Shown here: positions 24,639 through 32,674 of the stretch, piece after piece
Numbering within the stretch: the first letter of the stretch is position 1
How the letters are laid out: each line of letters starts with the position of its first letter
Assembly (NCBI RefSeq): GCF_036227225.1
Contig: NZ_CP109444.1
Span: 3,205,501 to 3,269,500 of the forward strand
DNA length: 64,000 bases
Direction of reading: 5' to 3'
DNA from: Streptomyces sp. NBC_01478
Lineage (GTDB): Bacteria > Actinomycetota > Actinomycetes > Streptomycetales > Streptomycetaceae
Notes under the pieces: generated by a model
Database searches by the model: none
What the model was told of the DNA's origin: nothing
What the model saw: only the letters and a program-made list of their open reading frames with translations
Position numbers and translations under genes: made by a program

Positions 24639-26111
24639 TCAGACCTCCACCGGCTCGGGGGCGGGCTCGGCGGCGGCTCGGTCGGTGCGGCAGATCAGCA
24701 GGTACAGGCCGGCGCCCAGGGCCGTGCCGATGAACCACGAGTACGGGGCGACGTCGCTGAACGTCTTGACGAGGGCGAGTACGGCCGCGACGGCCGCCGA
24801 GGGCAGGAACGCCCACAGGGCCTTGGGGTTGACGCCCTTGCGGTAGTAGTAGCGGGAGCCGGGGGTCGCGTCGAAGAGTTCCTGTACGTCGACCCGGCCG
24901 CGCTTGACCCAGTAGTAGTCGACCATGATCACGCCGAACAGCGGGCCCAGGAAGGCGCCGAGGCCGCCGAGGAAGTAGTTGACGACCGTGGGGTTCGAGA
25001 AGAGGTTCCACGGGGTCACGACCAGGGCCGCGACCGTGCTGATCATGCCGCCGATCCTGAAGCTGATCTTCTGCGGCCAGACGTTGGCCAGGTCGTACGC
25101 CGGGGAGACGAAGTTGGCGACGATGTTGACGCCCATGGTGGCGACGGCGAACGTCAACGCGCCCAGCACCATCACCCAGGTGTTGCCCACCTTGGCCACC
25201 AACTCGGCCGGGTCCGTGATGGCTTGGCCCCAGACCTCCAGCGAACCGGCCGTGACGATCACCGAAACGACCACGAACGCCGTGGAGTTGATGGGCAGGC
25301 CCCAGAAGTTGCCGCGGCGGACGGTGCGTTCGTCCGGTGCGAAGCGGGAGAAGTCGCAGAAGTTGAGCATCAGCGTGCCGTAGGTCGCGAGGATCAGGCC
25401 GATCGCGCCGAACCACTGCCGCCACTGCTCGCCGAAGGACACCGGGTGCGGGGTGGAGGTGAGCGAGATGCTCCAGCCCGCCTTGGACAGCACCCAGACG
25501 GCCAGCGCGATCATCACCAGCCAGATCGCGGGGCCGCAGAAGTCCTGGAACTTCCTTACGGATTCCATGCCCTGACTGATGATCACGGCCTGGATCAGCC
25601 ACAGCGACACGAAGGAGACCCAGCCGAGGGCGTCAAGTCCCAGGAAGGAGTGGTGAGTCCAGGATTCCAGGCCCGGCCAGGCGGCCAGCAGCATCACGTT
25701 GACGGCGACCGAGGCCAGGTAGGTCTGGATGCCGTACCACATGATGGCGATCACGGCCCGGATGAGGGCCGGGATGTTGGCGCCCCAGACGCCGAAGCTG
25801 ATGCGGCTGACGACCGGGAACGGGACGCCGTGCGCCTGGCCGATCTTCCCCATCCAGTTCATGCCGACGTAGATGAGCACGAAGCCGACGAGCAGGGAGG
25901 TGAAGACCTGCCAGACGTTCATGCCGAGGACCAGCAGGCCTGCGGCGAAGGTGTAGTTGCCGAGGTTGTGGACGTCCGACATCCACATGGCGAAGAGGTC
26001 GAAGACCTTCCAGTTGCGCTTGTCGGCGGGGGCGAGGTCTTCGTTGGTGAGCCGGGGGTCGGGGACGAACGCTGGCGTGCCGGTGACTTCGGCACGATCG
26101 GCGAGGGACAC
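24639..26111 (-). CDS. NCS1 family nucleobase/allantoin/hydantoin:cation symporter
   Basis: 490 residues from a GTG with CTGGAGGCCCCC upstream; codons further up to 26234 are open but run through the operator and are not protein-like. Twelve hydrophobic helices. NCS1 features: TNEDLAPADKRNWKVFDLFAMWMSDVHNLGNYTFAAGL (start of TM1), FGVWGANIPALIRAVIAIMWYGIQTYLAS (TM3, substrate Trp), and NFCDFSRFAPDERTVRRGNFWGLPINS. These transporters bring in purines, pyrimidines, allantoin or hydantoins with Na+ or H+. The stop overlaps the ribosome site of the racemase-like gene, so the pair is an operon. The divergent GntR gene probably controls it. Confidence 0.92.
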   Translation of the reverse strand: MSLADRAEVTGTPAFVPDPRLTNEDLAPADKRNWKVFDLFAMWMSDVHNLGNYTFAAGLLVLGMNVWQVFTSLLVGFVLIYVGMNWMGKIGQAHGVPFPVVSRISFGVWGANIPALIRAVIAIMWYGIQTYLASVAVNVMLLAAWPGLESWTHHSFLGLDALGWVSFVSLWLIQAVIISQGMESVRKFQDFCGPAIWLVMIALAVWVLSKAGWSISLTSTPHPVSFGEQWRQWFGAIGLILATYGTLMLNFCDFSRFAPDERTVRRGNFWGLPINSTAFVVVSVIVTAGSLEVWGQAITDPAELVAKVGNTWVMVLGALTFAVATMGVNIVANFVSPAYDLANVWPQKISFRIGGMISTVAALVVTPWNLFSNPTVVNYFLGGLGAFLGPLFGVIMVDYYWVKRGRVDVQELFDATPGSRYYYRKGVNPKALWAFLPSAAVAAVLALVKTFSDVAPYSWFIGTALGAGLYLLICRTDRAAAEPAPEPVEV

Positions 26112-26220
26112 GGGGGCCTCCAGGGCGAGGGACGGAAGAGCGCGGAGGGCGTGGGGGGTGAGGAGTGGGGGCGGGGAGTGGGGGCGGGGAACATGGAGGG
26201 GCAGGACGGCTTCCGGTGTC

Positions 26221-26236
26221 GTTTGGTATACCAAAC
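26221..26236. promoter_or_regulatory. Perfect 16-bp palindrome, candidate GntR/FadR-type operator
   Basis: GTTTGGTATACCAAAC reads the same on both strands. Its core TGGTATACCA is the classic operator form for FCD-type GntR regulators (established for the FadR/UxuR/VanR group). It lies in the 216-bp divergent region between the NCS1 permease and the GntR regulator, 110 bp upstream of the permease GTG and about 92 bp upstream of the regulator ATG. Confidence 0.8.
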
Positions 26237-26327
26237 TGCCGTCATAGTCCTCCCGTCAACCGTTCCGGCCGATGTCACCGCTGTTAACGCTCCGTAAAAC
26301 ACCCCCGGAGTCGGCGAAGATGGCCTC

Positions 26328-26993
26328 ATGAGCTCCATGACAGCGAAGATCGAACCCCTCGGAGCGGTGCGCGAGCGTGTCCTGGCCACCCTGCGGCAGG
26401 ACATCATCGCCGGTCGGCTCCGCCCCGGAGACCGGCTGGTGGAGCGCGAGCTGGCCGAGCGTTTCGGGGTCTCGCGGGTGCCGGTCCGGGAGGCGATCCG
26501 CGCCCTGGTCGCGGAGGGCTTCGTCCTGTTCGAGTCGGCGCGCCGCACGGTCGTACGACGGCTGACCCCGACCGACGTCAAGGAGCTGTTCGAGCTGCGC
26601 GAGGCGCTGGAGGTGTACGCGGCCGGGCTCGCCGCGTCCCGCGCGACCCCCCAAGCACTCGCCGAACTACGGGAGTTGCTGGACGGCGCGGCGGAGGCCA
26701 CCCGGTCCGACGACGCCGAGGCGATCACCGACGTCAACACCCGCTTCCACGACCGCATTCTGGCCCTGGCCGGCAACAGCCTGCTGATCTCGGTCATGGA
26801 ACCGGTCGACGGCCGGCTCCGCTGGCTCACCCGGCAGAACACGGAGTGGCCCCAACTCCTCACCGAACACCAGGAGTTGTACGAGGCCATCGCGTCCGGC
26901 GACCCGGACCGCGCCCGTGCCCACGCACTCAGCCACGTACAGGCGAACTACCGTTCCACGGTGCGTCATCTCTTCGGGGACGCAGGGGAATAG
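26328..26993 (+). CDS. GntR family regulator, FCD domain
   Basis: 221 residues. Winged helix at about 10-75: LATLRQDIIAGRLRPGDRLVERELAERFGVSRVPVREAIRALVAEGFV, the standard GntR DNA-binding signature. FCD ligand-binding domain at about 82-212: ELFELREALEVYAAGLA, DVNTRFHDRILALAGN (metal Asp/His) and EHQELYEAIASGDPDRARAHALSHV (metal His). Family members bind small carboxylates, with a metal ion. Divergent from the permease/racemase-like operon and adjacent to a perfect operator palindrome; likely an autoregulated repressor of uptake and catabolism. Confidence 0.93.
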   Translation: MSSMTAKIEPLGAVRERVLATLRQDIIAGRLRPGDRLVERELAERFGVSRVPVREAIRALVAEGFVLFESARRTVVRRLTPTDVKELFELREALEVYAAGLAASRATPQALAELRELLDGAAEATRSDDAEAITDVNTRFHDRILALAGNSLLISVMEPVDGRLRWLTRQNTEWPQLLTEHQELYEAIASGDPDRARAHALSHVQANYRSTVRHLFGDAGE

Positions 26994-27008
26994 GCGAAGG
27001 GGAACACC

Positions 27009-28478
27009 ATGGTCAGCAGACGTGGCCTGTTGGGCGGGGCCGCACTCATGGGCGTCGGGGCGCTGGCGGGCGTGACGCAGGGAGCGGGGGTGGCCGTGGC
27101 GGACGTGGCGCTGGACACTCCGTTCACGCCGGTCGGCACACCGCATCTGGCGCAGGCCGAGCAACTGGTGGGATATCAGCGGCTGTTGGCGGCCGGGTAT
27201 CTGACGACCGGGCTGGTGGGGCACTGGCCGCTGGACGGCTCGGGCACCGACCGTTCCGGCCGCGAGCACCCCGTCGCCACCGGCTCCGGCGCGACCTGGA
27301 CGGCGCTGCGCGCGGGCGGCGAGCTGAGCCTCGACGGGACGTCCGGGGCGTATGCCGCCACGGATTCCGTCCTGGACACGACACTCCCCTTCACGGTCTC
27401 GGCGTGGGTGCGCCTGGCGAGCGACGCCGACCCGTCGGCCATGTACACGGCGGTGAGCCAGGACTCCGCGACCACCAGCCGCTTCCTCCTCCAGTACGAC
27501 AACACCGTCTCCACCTGGGCCTTCAAGGTCCGCAGCGAGGACCAGGCCACGAAGGTGTCCGCCGTCGCCTCGTCACCGGCCGCCCCCGGCGTCTGGACGC
27601 ACCTCACCGGCGTCTGGGACGGCACGCAGCTCCGGCTGTACGTCAACGGCCAGCCGCAGGGCAGCGCGCCGACCACCCTGTCCTGGGCGGCGACGGCCGG
27701 CTTCTCTATCGGCCGGGCCCGCTTCGACGGCGCACCCGTCAACCGCTTCAAGGGCGCGATCGACGACGTACGGGCCTACGCCCGCGCCCTGTCCGCCGAC
27801 GAGATCGCCGTCGTCAGCGGCCGTACGGCCCGTGAGAACAACGTCTACCTCAAGGGCTCGGCGGCGACGCTCACTTGGGGCCTTCCCGACGACCCCGCGA
27901 GCTGGGTGGCGCGCGCCCGCTGCGCGTCCTTCCTCACCGGCGTCCTCAAGCACACCTACGGCTGGGCCACGGACGACTACTTCCTCCAGTACTTCCAGGA
28001 GAAGGTCCCGGAGGCCGCCGACTACTGCGCGGCCTTCCTGAACGGCACCGCCGGCCCCCGCTTCCAGCGCGTCCGCAAGGTCGCCGACCTCCGGCCGGGC
28101 GACCTGATCGCCGTCGACTACCGGGGCAGCGACCCCGACAACACCGGCCACATCGTCATGGTCCGCGAGGTCAGGGGCGTGTTCAGCGGCACCGCCGACT
28201 TCACCGGCGAGACGCAGTACGCCGTCGAGATCCTCGACTGCACCTCCGACCCGCACGGCGTCTACGCGCTGACGAACTACCCCGCCTACCCCGACACCCG
28301 CATGGTCAGCAACACCACCGGCGAGAACCTCCAGGGCGTCGGCATCGGCCACATGATGTTCTACGCCTCCGACACCACGGGCGAGTTCTCGCGGTACCGG
28401 TGGAGCGTCAACTCGTCGAAGAGCGGCGGGACTTACGACGTGACGGCACGACCGGTCGCGGCGGCGCGCGTCGGCTGA
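27009..28478 (+). CDS. Tat-exported LamG / NlpC-P60-like cysteine peptidase fusion
   Basis: 489 residues. The N-terminus MVSRRGLLGGAALMGVGALAG has a twin-arginine type motif (SRRGLLG) and a hydrophobic core. Residues about 55-270 form a LamG/concanavalin-like sandwich: VGHWPLDGSGTDRSGREH, FTVSAWVRL, TGVWDGTQLRLYVNGQPQG and GAIDDVRAYARALSADEI. The C-terminal part has WVARARCASFLTGVLKHTYGW (Cys nucleophile) then RPGDLIAVDYRGS and TGHIVMVREV (His), the order seen in NlpC/P60-CHAP peptidases. Probably binds an extracellular glycan and cleaves peptide or amide bonds. It lies 15 bp after the GntR gene and may be cotranscribed with it. Confidence 0.82.
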   Translation: MVSRRGLLGGAALMGVGALAGVTQGAGVAVADVALDTPFTPVGTPHLAQAEQLVGYQRLLAAGYLTTGLVGHWPLDGSGTDRSGREHPVATGSGATWTALRAGGELSLDGTSGAYAATDSVLDTTLPFTVSAWVRLASDADPSAMYTAVSQDSATTSRFLLQYDNTVSTWAFKVRSEDQATKVSAVASSPAAPGVWTHLTGVWDGTQLRLYVNGQPQGSAPTTLSWAATAGFSIGRARFDGAPVNRFKGAIDDVRAYARALSADEIAVVSGRTARENNVYLKGSAATLTWGLPDDPASWVARARCASFLTGVLKHTYGWATDDYFLQYFQEKVPEAADYCAAFLNGTAGPRFQRVRKVADLRPGDLIAVDYRGSDPDNTGHIVMVREVRGVFSGTADFTGETQYAVEILDCTSDPHGVYALTNYPAYPDTRMVSNTTGENLQGVGIGHMMFYASDTTGEFSRYRWSVNSSKSGGTYDVTARPVAAARVG

Positions 28479-28488
28479 CCAGCGGGGG

Positions 28489-29460
28489 TCAACGGCGCCG
28501 GCGGCGGGCGTACTTGTCCGTCGCCGCCACCAGTGCCTCCGCGACACCCGGCGCGCCCGCGTTGTGGCCGGCCTCGTCCACGATCACCAACTCGCTGCCC
28601 GGCCAGGCGTGTTGGAGCCGCCAGGTGACGCCGAGGAGGTTGCCCAGGTCGAGGCTGCCCTGGACCAGGGTGCCGGGGATGTCTTTGAGCAGGTGGGCGT
28701 CCCGGAGCACGACGCCCTCGTCGTTTCCCTCTCCGAGGAAGTGGTCGTTGCCGAAGTAGTGCGTGACGGTCCGGGCGAAGCACATGCGGAACTCCGGGTC
28801 CTCGTACCGCTTCTCGGAGCGCGGCGGGGCCGGGACGATCGCCGTCTCCCAGTCCGTCCAGGCGCGTGCGGCCCGCTCCCGCACCGCCCGGTCGGGCGAC
28901 TCGATGAGCCGGTTGTAGGCGGCGGCGAGGTTCCCGTTCCGTTCCCCGGCGGGGAGTTCGGCGACGAACGCCTCGAAGGCCTCCGGGAAGAGTTTCCCAA
29001 GTCCCCTGGTCAGCAAGGCCACTTCGGGATTGGAGCCGGTGGCGACACAGGTCAGCACCAGCTCCGACACGACCCCCGGATGCGTCTGCGCGTACCGCAG
29101 CCCGAGCACCGACCCCCACGACGCGCCCCACACCAGCCACCGCTCGATCCCCAAGTGCCGCCGCAGCAGCTCCAGATCGGCGACGAGGTGAGCCGTCGTG
29201 TTCACACTCATGTCGGTGTCGTACGCGCTCGCGTGCGGCCTGGAACGTCCGCACCCGCGCTGGTCGAGCAGCACGATCCGGTAGGCGGCGGGGTCGAAGT
29301 AGCGCCGGGGGTACGGGGAACAGCCCGAGCCCGGACCGCCGTGCAGCACGACCGCGGGCTTGCCGTGCGGGTTCCCGCAGGTCTCCCAGTAGACGCGGTT
29401 GCCGTCACCGACATCGAGCATGCCCTGGTCGTACGGTTCGATCTCCGGATACAGGCCCAT
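28489..29460 (-). CDS. pip: Proline iminopeptidase (alpha/beta hydrolase, S33)
   Basis: 323 residues, the usual monomeric prolyl aminopeptidase size. LHGGPGSGC is the oxyanion-hole loop; DQRGCGRSRPHA is the conserved family segment. WGASWGSVLGLRYAQTHP contains the nucleophile Ser (family G-G-S-W-G-S, here G-A-S-W-G-S). QGSLDLGN holds the acid, where most members have 'GRYD'. DEAGHNAG supplies the catalytic His. Removes N-terminal proline from peptides in the cytoplasm; there is no signal peptide. The acid motif variant makes the exact substrate range slightly uncertain. Converges on the LamG-peptidase gene with 10 bp between stops. Confidence 0.9.
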   Translation of the reverse strand: MGLYPEIEPYDQGMLDVGDGNRVYWETCGNPHGKPAVVLHGGPGSGCSPYPRRYFDPAAYRIVLLDQRGCGRSRPHASAYDTDMSVNTTAHLVADLELLRRHLGIERWLVWGASWGSVLGLRYAQTHPGVVSELVLTCVATGSNPEVALLTRGLGKLFPEAFEAFVAELPAGERNGNLAAAYNRLIESPDRAVRERAARAWTDWETAIVPAPPRSEKRYEDPEFRMCFARTVTHYFGNDHFLGEGNDEGVVLRDAHLLKDIPGTLVQGSLDLGNLLGVTWRLQHAWPGSELVIVDEAGHNAGAPGVAEALVAATDKYARRRRR

Positions 29461-29478
29461 CCCCCGACCCTAACCTCG

Positions 29479-30171
29479 CTACGGAGTGGTCGGCAGCCCC
29501 GCCGCCCCGGCCGCCGTGCGCAGTACGTCCCGCAGCATCGCGGGGGTGAGTTTGCCGGTGAAGGTGTTGCGCTGGCTGACGTGGAAGCAGCCGTAGAGGT
29601 CGAGGCCGTCGAGGGAGACCTGTGCCCCGTGCCCGAACGCGGGCCGTGGGCGCGGCACGTGCCAGCCCGCCGCCGCGAACGCGGGCAGCGCCGCCTGCCA
29701 GCCGAAGGCGCCGAGTACGACGGCGGCCTTCAACGTGGGCCGCAGCAGGGTGAGTTCCTCGACGAGCCAGGGACGGCAGGTGTCCCGCTCCTCGGGGGTG
29801 GGCTTGTTGGCGGGCGGGGCGCAGCGCACCGGCGAGGTGATGCGCACGCCGTACAGCTCAAGGCCGTCGTCGGCGCTCACGGCGGTCGGCTGCGAGGCGA
29901 GCCCGATGTCGTACAGGGCCTCGTACAGGACGTCCCCGGAGCGGTCGCCGGTGAACATGCGGCCGGTGCGGTTGGCGCCGTGCGCGGCCGGGGCCAGGCC
30001 GATGATCAGGAGCGATGCGTCGGCGGGGCCGAAGCCGGGTACCGGGCGGCCCCAGTACGTCCAGTCGGCGAAGGCGGCGCGTCTGGTGCGGGCAACCTCC
30101 TCGCGCCAGGCGACCAGGCGGGGACAGGCCCGGCAGCCGGTGACCCGGCGGTCGAGGTCGGACAGGTTCAT
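29479..30171 (-). CDS. Uracil-DNA glycosylase, family 5 (UDGb) type
   Basis: 230 residues. Motif 1: LIIGLAPAAHGANRTGRMFTGD, characteristic of family 4/5 uracil-DNA glycosylases, with the family 5 form lacking the catalytic Asp/Glu directly after GLAP. The early CRACPRL pair plus later Cys in RCAPPANKPTPEERDTC fit the four-cysteine iron-sulfur site. Motif 3: CFHVSQRNTFTGKLT ('H-x-S-x-x-N'). Removes uracil, and in family 5 also hypoxanthine and xanthine, from deaminated DNA, which matters in a GC-rich genome. It ends 18 bp before the pip gene start region on the same strand. Confidence 0.9.
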   Translation of the reverse strand: MNLSDLDRRVTGCRACPRLVAWREEVARTRRAAFADWTYWGRPVPGFGPADASLLIIGLAPAAHGANRTGRMFTGDRSGDVLYEALYDIGLASQPTAVSADDGLELYGVRITSPVRCAPPANKPTPEERDTCRPWLVEELTLLRPTLKAAVVLGAFGWQAALPAFAAAGWHVPRPRPAFGHGAQVSLDGLDLYGCFHVSQRNTFTGKLTPAMLRDVLRTAAGAAGLPTTP

Positions 30172-30300
30172 ACCCCCACGGTAGGACGATCACGTGAGGG
30201 CGACACCGAGAGCGACGAACCCGGGACCTCGGGGCCCCGCGACCCCGCGACCCCGCAGATCATGAGGAACGGCGGCGCCCGCGCCGGCCGCACGAACCAC

Positions 30301-30488
30301 ACGTACTTGTGGTGGCTGGCCTTTGCCGGAGCCACCTCGGCGAACCAGGGCCACCGGCCGACGGTGGCACCGCGCGCCGGCACGATCGGCTACCCCATGT
30401 ACTTGTCGTGGCCGACCATTGCCGCAGCCACCCCGGCGAACCAGGACCGCCCCTCCGCTGGTGGCACCGCGCGCCGGCACGATCGGCT
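30301..30488. repeat. Two-copy tandem repeat of about 92 bp in a 500-bp intergenic region
   Basis: Copy 1 is 30301-30391 and copy 2 is 30397-30488. Each starts (A)TGTACTTGT or ACGTACTTGT and ends with the same 29-bp block, which finishes CGCGCCGGCACGATCGGCT and is identical in both. The middle differs mostly by substitutions. The whole interval 30172-30673 has no credible gene; short frames on both strands merely translate the repeat. Its role is unknown. Confidence 0.75.
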
Positions 30489-30673
30489 CAGGTCGTCGGC
30501 ACCCAGAGGTCCGTCCAGCCGCCGGGGGCCTGCCGCTCGGTGACGGCGACCGCGCGGGAGAACGCCGGCGAAGTCGGCGAGCGGGGCGCCGAAGCCCGCG
30601 AGCCGTCTCCCCGGCTCAGGTCGTGGGCCGAAACCCGCCGGAGCCGTCCGTCTCGGGGGACTAAAGTCGGGGC

Positions 30674-31276
30674 ATGGCTTCCGAGGGTGCGGACGAAACC
30701 GACGGCGACAACGGAACCGGCGCGACCACGACGAGCCGGAACTCCGACGCGCCCCGGAACCCCGCGGCCGCGCCGCAGAGCGACGCCGTGGCCGCCGCCA
30801 GGGCCGCCGGACCCTCGACCGGTGAGAGCGTCCGCGTCGACAGTTGGATCTGGTCCGTCCGCCTGGTCAAGACCCGCTCCATGGGCGCCGCCGCCTGCAA
30901 GGGCGGTCACGTCCGCGTCAACGGCGAGCGGGTGAAGCCCGCCCACTCCGTCCACGTCGGCGACGAGGTACGCCTCCGCCACGAGGGCCGCGAGCGCGTC
31001 GTCATCGTGAAGCAGGTCATCCGCAAACGGGTCGGCCCGCCGGTCGCCGCCCAGTGCTATGTGGACAACTCCCCGCCGCCCCCGCCCCGCGAGGCCGTCG
31101 CCCCGGCCGGCATCCGCGACCGCGGCACCGGCCGCCCCACCAAACGCGACCGCCGCGACCTGGAACGCCTGCGCGGCCTCCCCGGCACCGGTGCTGCCAC
31201 CCCTCCGGATGCGCACCAGGACCGGGACTCCCACCGCGACACCCGCCGCGGTATCCGCCGCGACCCGCAGCGGTGA
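30674..31276 (+). CDS. S4-domain RNA-binding protein (Hsp15/YrfH-like)
   Basis: 200 residues. Residues about 52-98 are an S4 fold: VRVDSWIWSVRLVKTRSMGAAACKGGHVRVNGERVKPAHSVHVGDEVRL, which matches ribosome-associated heat-shock protein Hsp15 more than rRNA pseudouridine synthases (no catalytic domain). A 50-residue acidic and Thr/Ser-rich extension precedes it. The C-terminal 60 residues are very basic (GTGRPTKRDRRDLERLRG, then His/Arg/Asp repeats), typical of Hsp15's RNA-binding tail. Hsp15 rescues stalled 50S subunits carrying nascent chains; that role is expected here. Confidence 0.88.
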   Translation: MASEGADETDGDNGTGATTTSRNSDAPRNPAAAPQSDAVAAARAAGPSTGESVRVDSWIWSVRLVKTRSMGAAACKGGHVRVNGERVKPAHSVHVGDEVRLRHEGRERVVIVKQVIRKRVGPPVAAQCYVDNSPPPPPREAVAPAGIRDRGTGRPTKRDRRDLERLRGLPGTGAATPPDAHQDRDSHRDTRRGIRRDPQR

Positions 31277-31289
31277 CGTCCGGCCCGGA

Positions 31290-31757
31290 TCACGCCTGTC
31301 GTCGTACCAGTCGCAGCAGTTCCCTGTTCTGCCCCCGCCGTGCCCAGGCGATCAGGGCCAGCGGGATGATCAGGATCAGCGGTGTCGCCGCGTTCTCCCC
31401 GTGGAACACCGTCATCTGGACGACGAACGCGCCCACCATCAGCGCGCTGAGCGCCGTCGCCGCCATCGACTGCAGCAGCGGGACCAACAGCGCGACGGCG
31501 CCGGACAGTTCGAGCGCGCCGATCGTGTACATGGCCCCGCTGCCCCAGCCGATCCGGTCGAAGGACTCCACGGCCGAGGGGTGCGCGATCAGCTTGGGCA
31601 GCGCGCTCGCGATGCCGTAGAAGAGGGCGATCAGCACCTGGAGGACGCGCAGCGCGATCCTGGCGCGGCGTCCGCGCGGGGTCGCGGCCTCGGCGACGAC
31701 GACGGAACGGGAGTTCGCGGAGGCTACGGAAGCGATGGTCGCGGGGGTCTCGGACAT
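31290..31757 (-). CDS. DoxX family membrane protein
   Basis: 155 residues with four hydrophobic segments. The DoxX pattern is visible: RIALRVLQVLIALFYGIASALPKLIAHP at TM1, then IGWGSGAMYTIGALELSGAVALLVPLLQSMAATALSALMVGAFVVQMTVFHGEN. An N-terminal 35-residue cytoplasmic extension is Ser/Ala/Arg-rich. DoxX proteins sit in membranes with redox enzymes or in Actinobacteria in the membrane-associated oxidoreductase complex with SodA and SseA; no such partner is nearby. Convergent with the S4 gene. Confidence 0.85.
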   Translation of the reverse strand: MSETPATIASVASANSRSVVVAEAATPRGRRARIALRVLQVLIALFYGIASALPKLIAHPSAVESFDRIGWGSGAMYTIGALELSGAVALLVPLLQSMAATALSALMVGAFVVQMTVFHGENAATPLILIIPLALIAWARRGQNRELLRLVRRQA

Positions 31758-31851
31758 GAGGGTCTCCTGTGGGAAGCGGTCGGTGTCGCTGTCACAGGGG
31801 TAGACCGACCCTCGTCCCCGAACTCATCGCCGCCTCACGGGATTTCCCTCC

Positions 31852-32628
31852 CTAGTCCGCTGCCGCCGCCGCTGCCACCGGCACCGCCCGCACCCATATC
31901 CGGTCGGGTGTCAGATAGCTGTCCACCTTCAGTCCCGCCTCCGCCAGCGCCTCCTCGAATTGGTCCTTCGTCAACGGCCGGGACAGGAACGTCTGGGTCC
32001 AGACCACGTCCGGGAACACATACTCCGCACGTACCGAGTCGACCCCGTCCCCGACCGGCTCCGCCGACACCATCCGCACGGTGAAGCCACTGGGGTCGAT
32101 CCGCTCGCGCGGCAGGTTCGTGTGGTAGTCCTCGCCCTCCCGCTGGATCAGCACGCAGCCGCCCGGCGCGACATGCCGTACGCAGGTCCGCAGCAGTCCG
32201 CGCCGTACCTCGGCATCCCCCGCGTGCACCAGGAACGACGCGAGCATCACCACGTCGAAGGTCTCGCCCAGATCGAGGTTCTCGATCGGGCTGCATATCG
32301 TGCGTGCCCCCTGGACACGCTCCAGCATCTCGGCGGATTCGTCGACCGCCGTGACCGTGAACCCGCGCTCCAGGAGCGGGTGGGTCACCCGCCCCACCCC
32401 GCTGCCCAGCTCCAGGATGCGCGCACCCGCCGGCACCGCGGCCGTGATGATGTCCGGCTCCGCTCCCACAGAGAGCCGTGAATACAGCTCCACCGCGCAG
32501 CCGTCCGGGGTGATCGCCCCGGGTCCTGTCCCCTCGTATCCCTCACGCATTTCGAGTCGCATGCCCGTCCAACGGCCCGTGTCCGCACGCCAGTTCCCGA
32601 CTCGCACTGGTTCACTCGTACGAGCCAA
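31852..32628 (-). CDS. Class I SAM-dependent methyltransferase
   Basis: 258 residues (or 236 if the internal Met at about 32562 is used). SAM site: ARILELGSGVGRVTHPLLERGF (motif I), FTVTAVDESAEMLERV (acidic loop), IENLDLGETFDVVMLASFLVH (motif II/post) and LRTCVRHVAPGGCVLIQREG (motif III). The substrate is unknown. The C-terminal YVFPDVVWTQTFLSRPLTKDQFEEALAEAGL is typical of ubiE-like metabolite methyltransferases in Streptomyces. Neighbours do not suggest a pathway. Confidence 0.87.
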   Translation of the reverse strand: MARTSEPVRVGNWRADTGRWTGMRLEMREGYEGTGPGAITPDGCAVELYSRLSVGAEPDIITAAVPAGARILELGSGVGRVTHPLLERGFTVTAVDESAEMLERVQGARTICSPIENLDLGETFDVVMLASFLVHAGDAEVRRGLLRTCVRHVAPGGCVLIQREGEDYHTNLPRERIDPSGFTVRMVSAEPVGDGVDSVRAEYVFPDVVWTQTFLSRPLTKDQFEEALAEAGLKVDSYLTPDRIWVRAVPVAAAAAAD

Positions 32629-32674
32629 TTTCCTTCAACAAGGCAACCGTCGGACCAACGAGGCAACTGTCGGA

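Noticed and set aside
30168..30480. Short minus-strand ORFs in the 30.2-30.5 kb repeat
   Set aside because: They are translations of the tandem repeat with no ribosome site.
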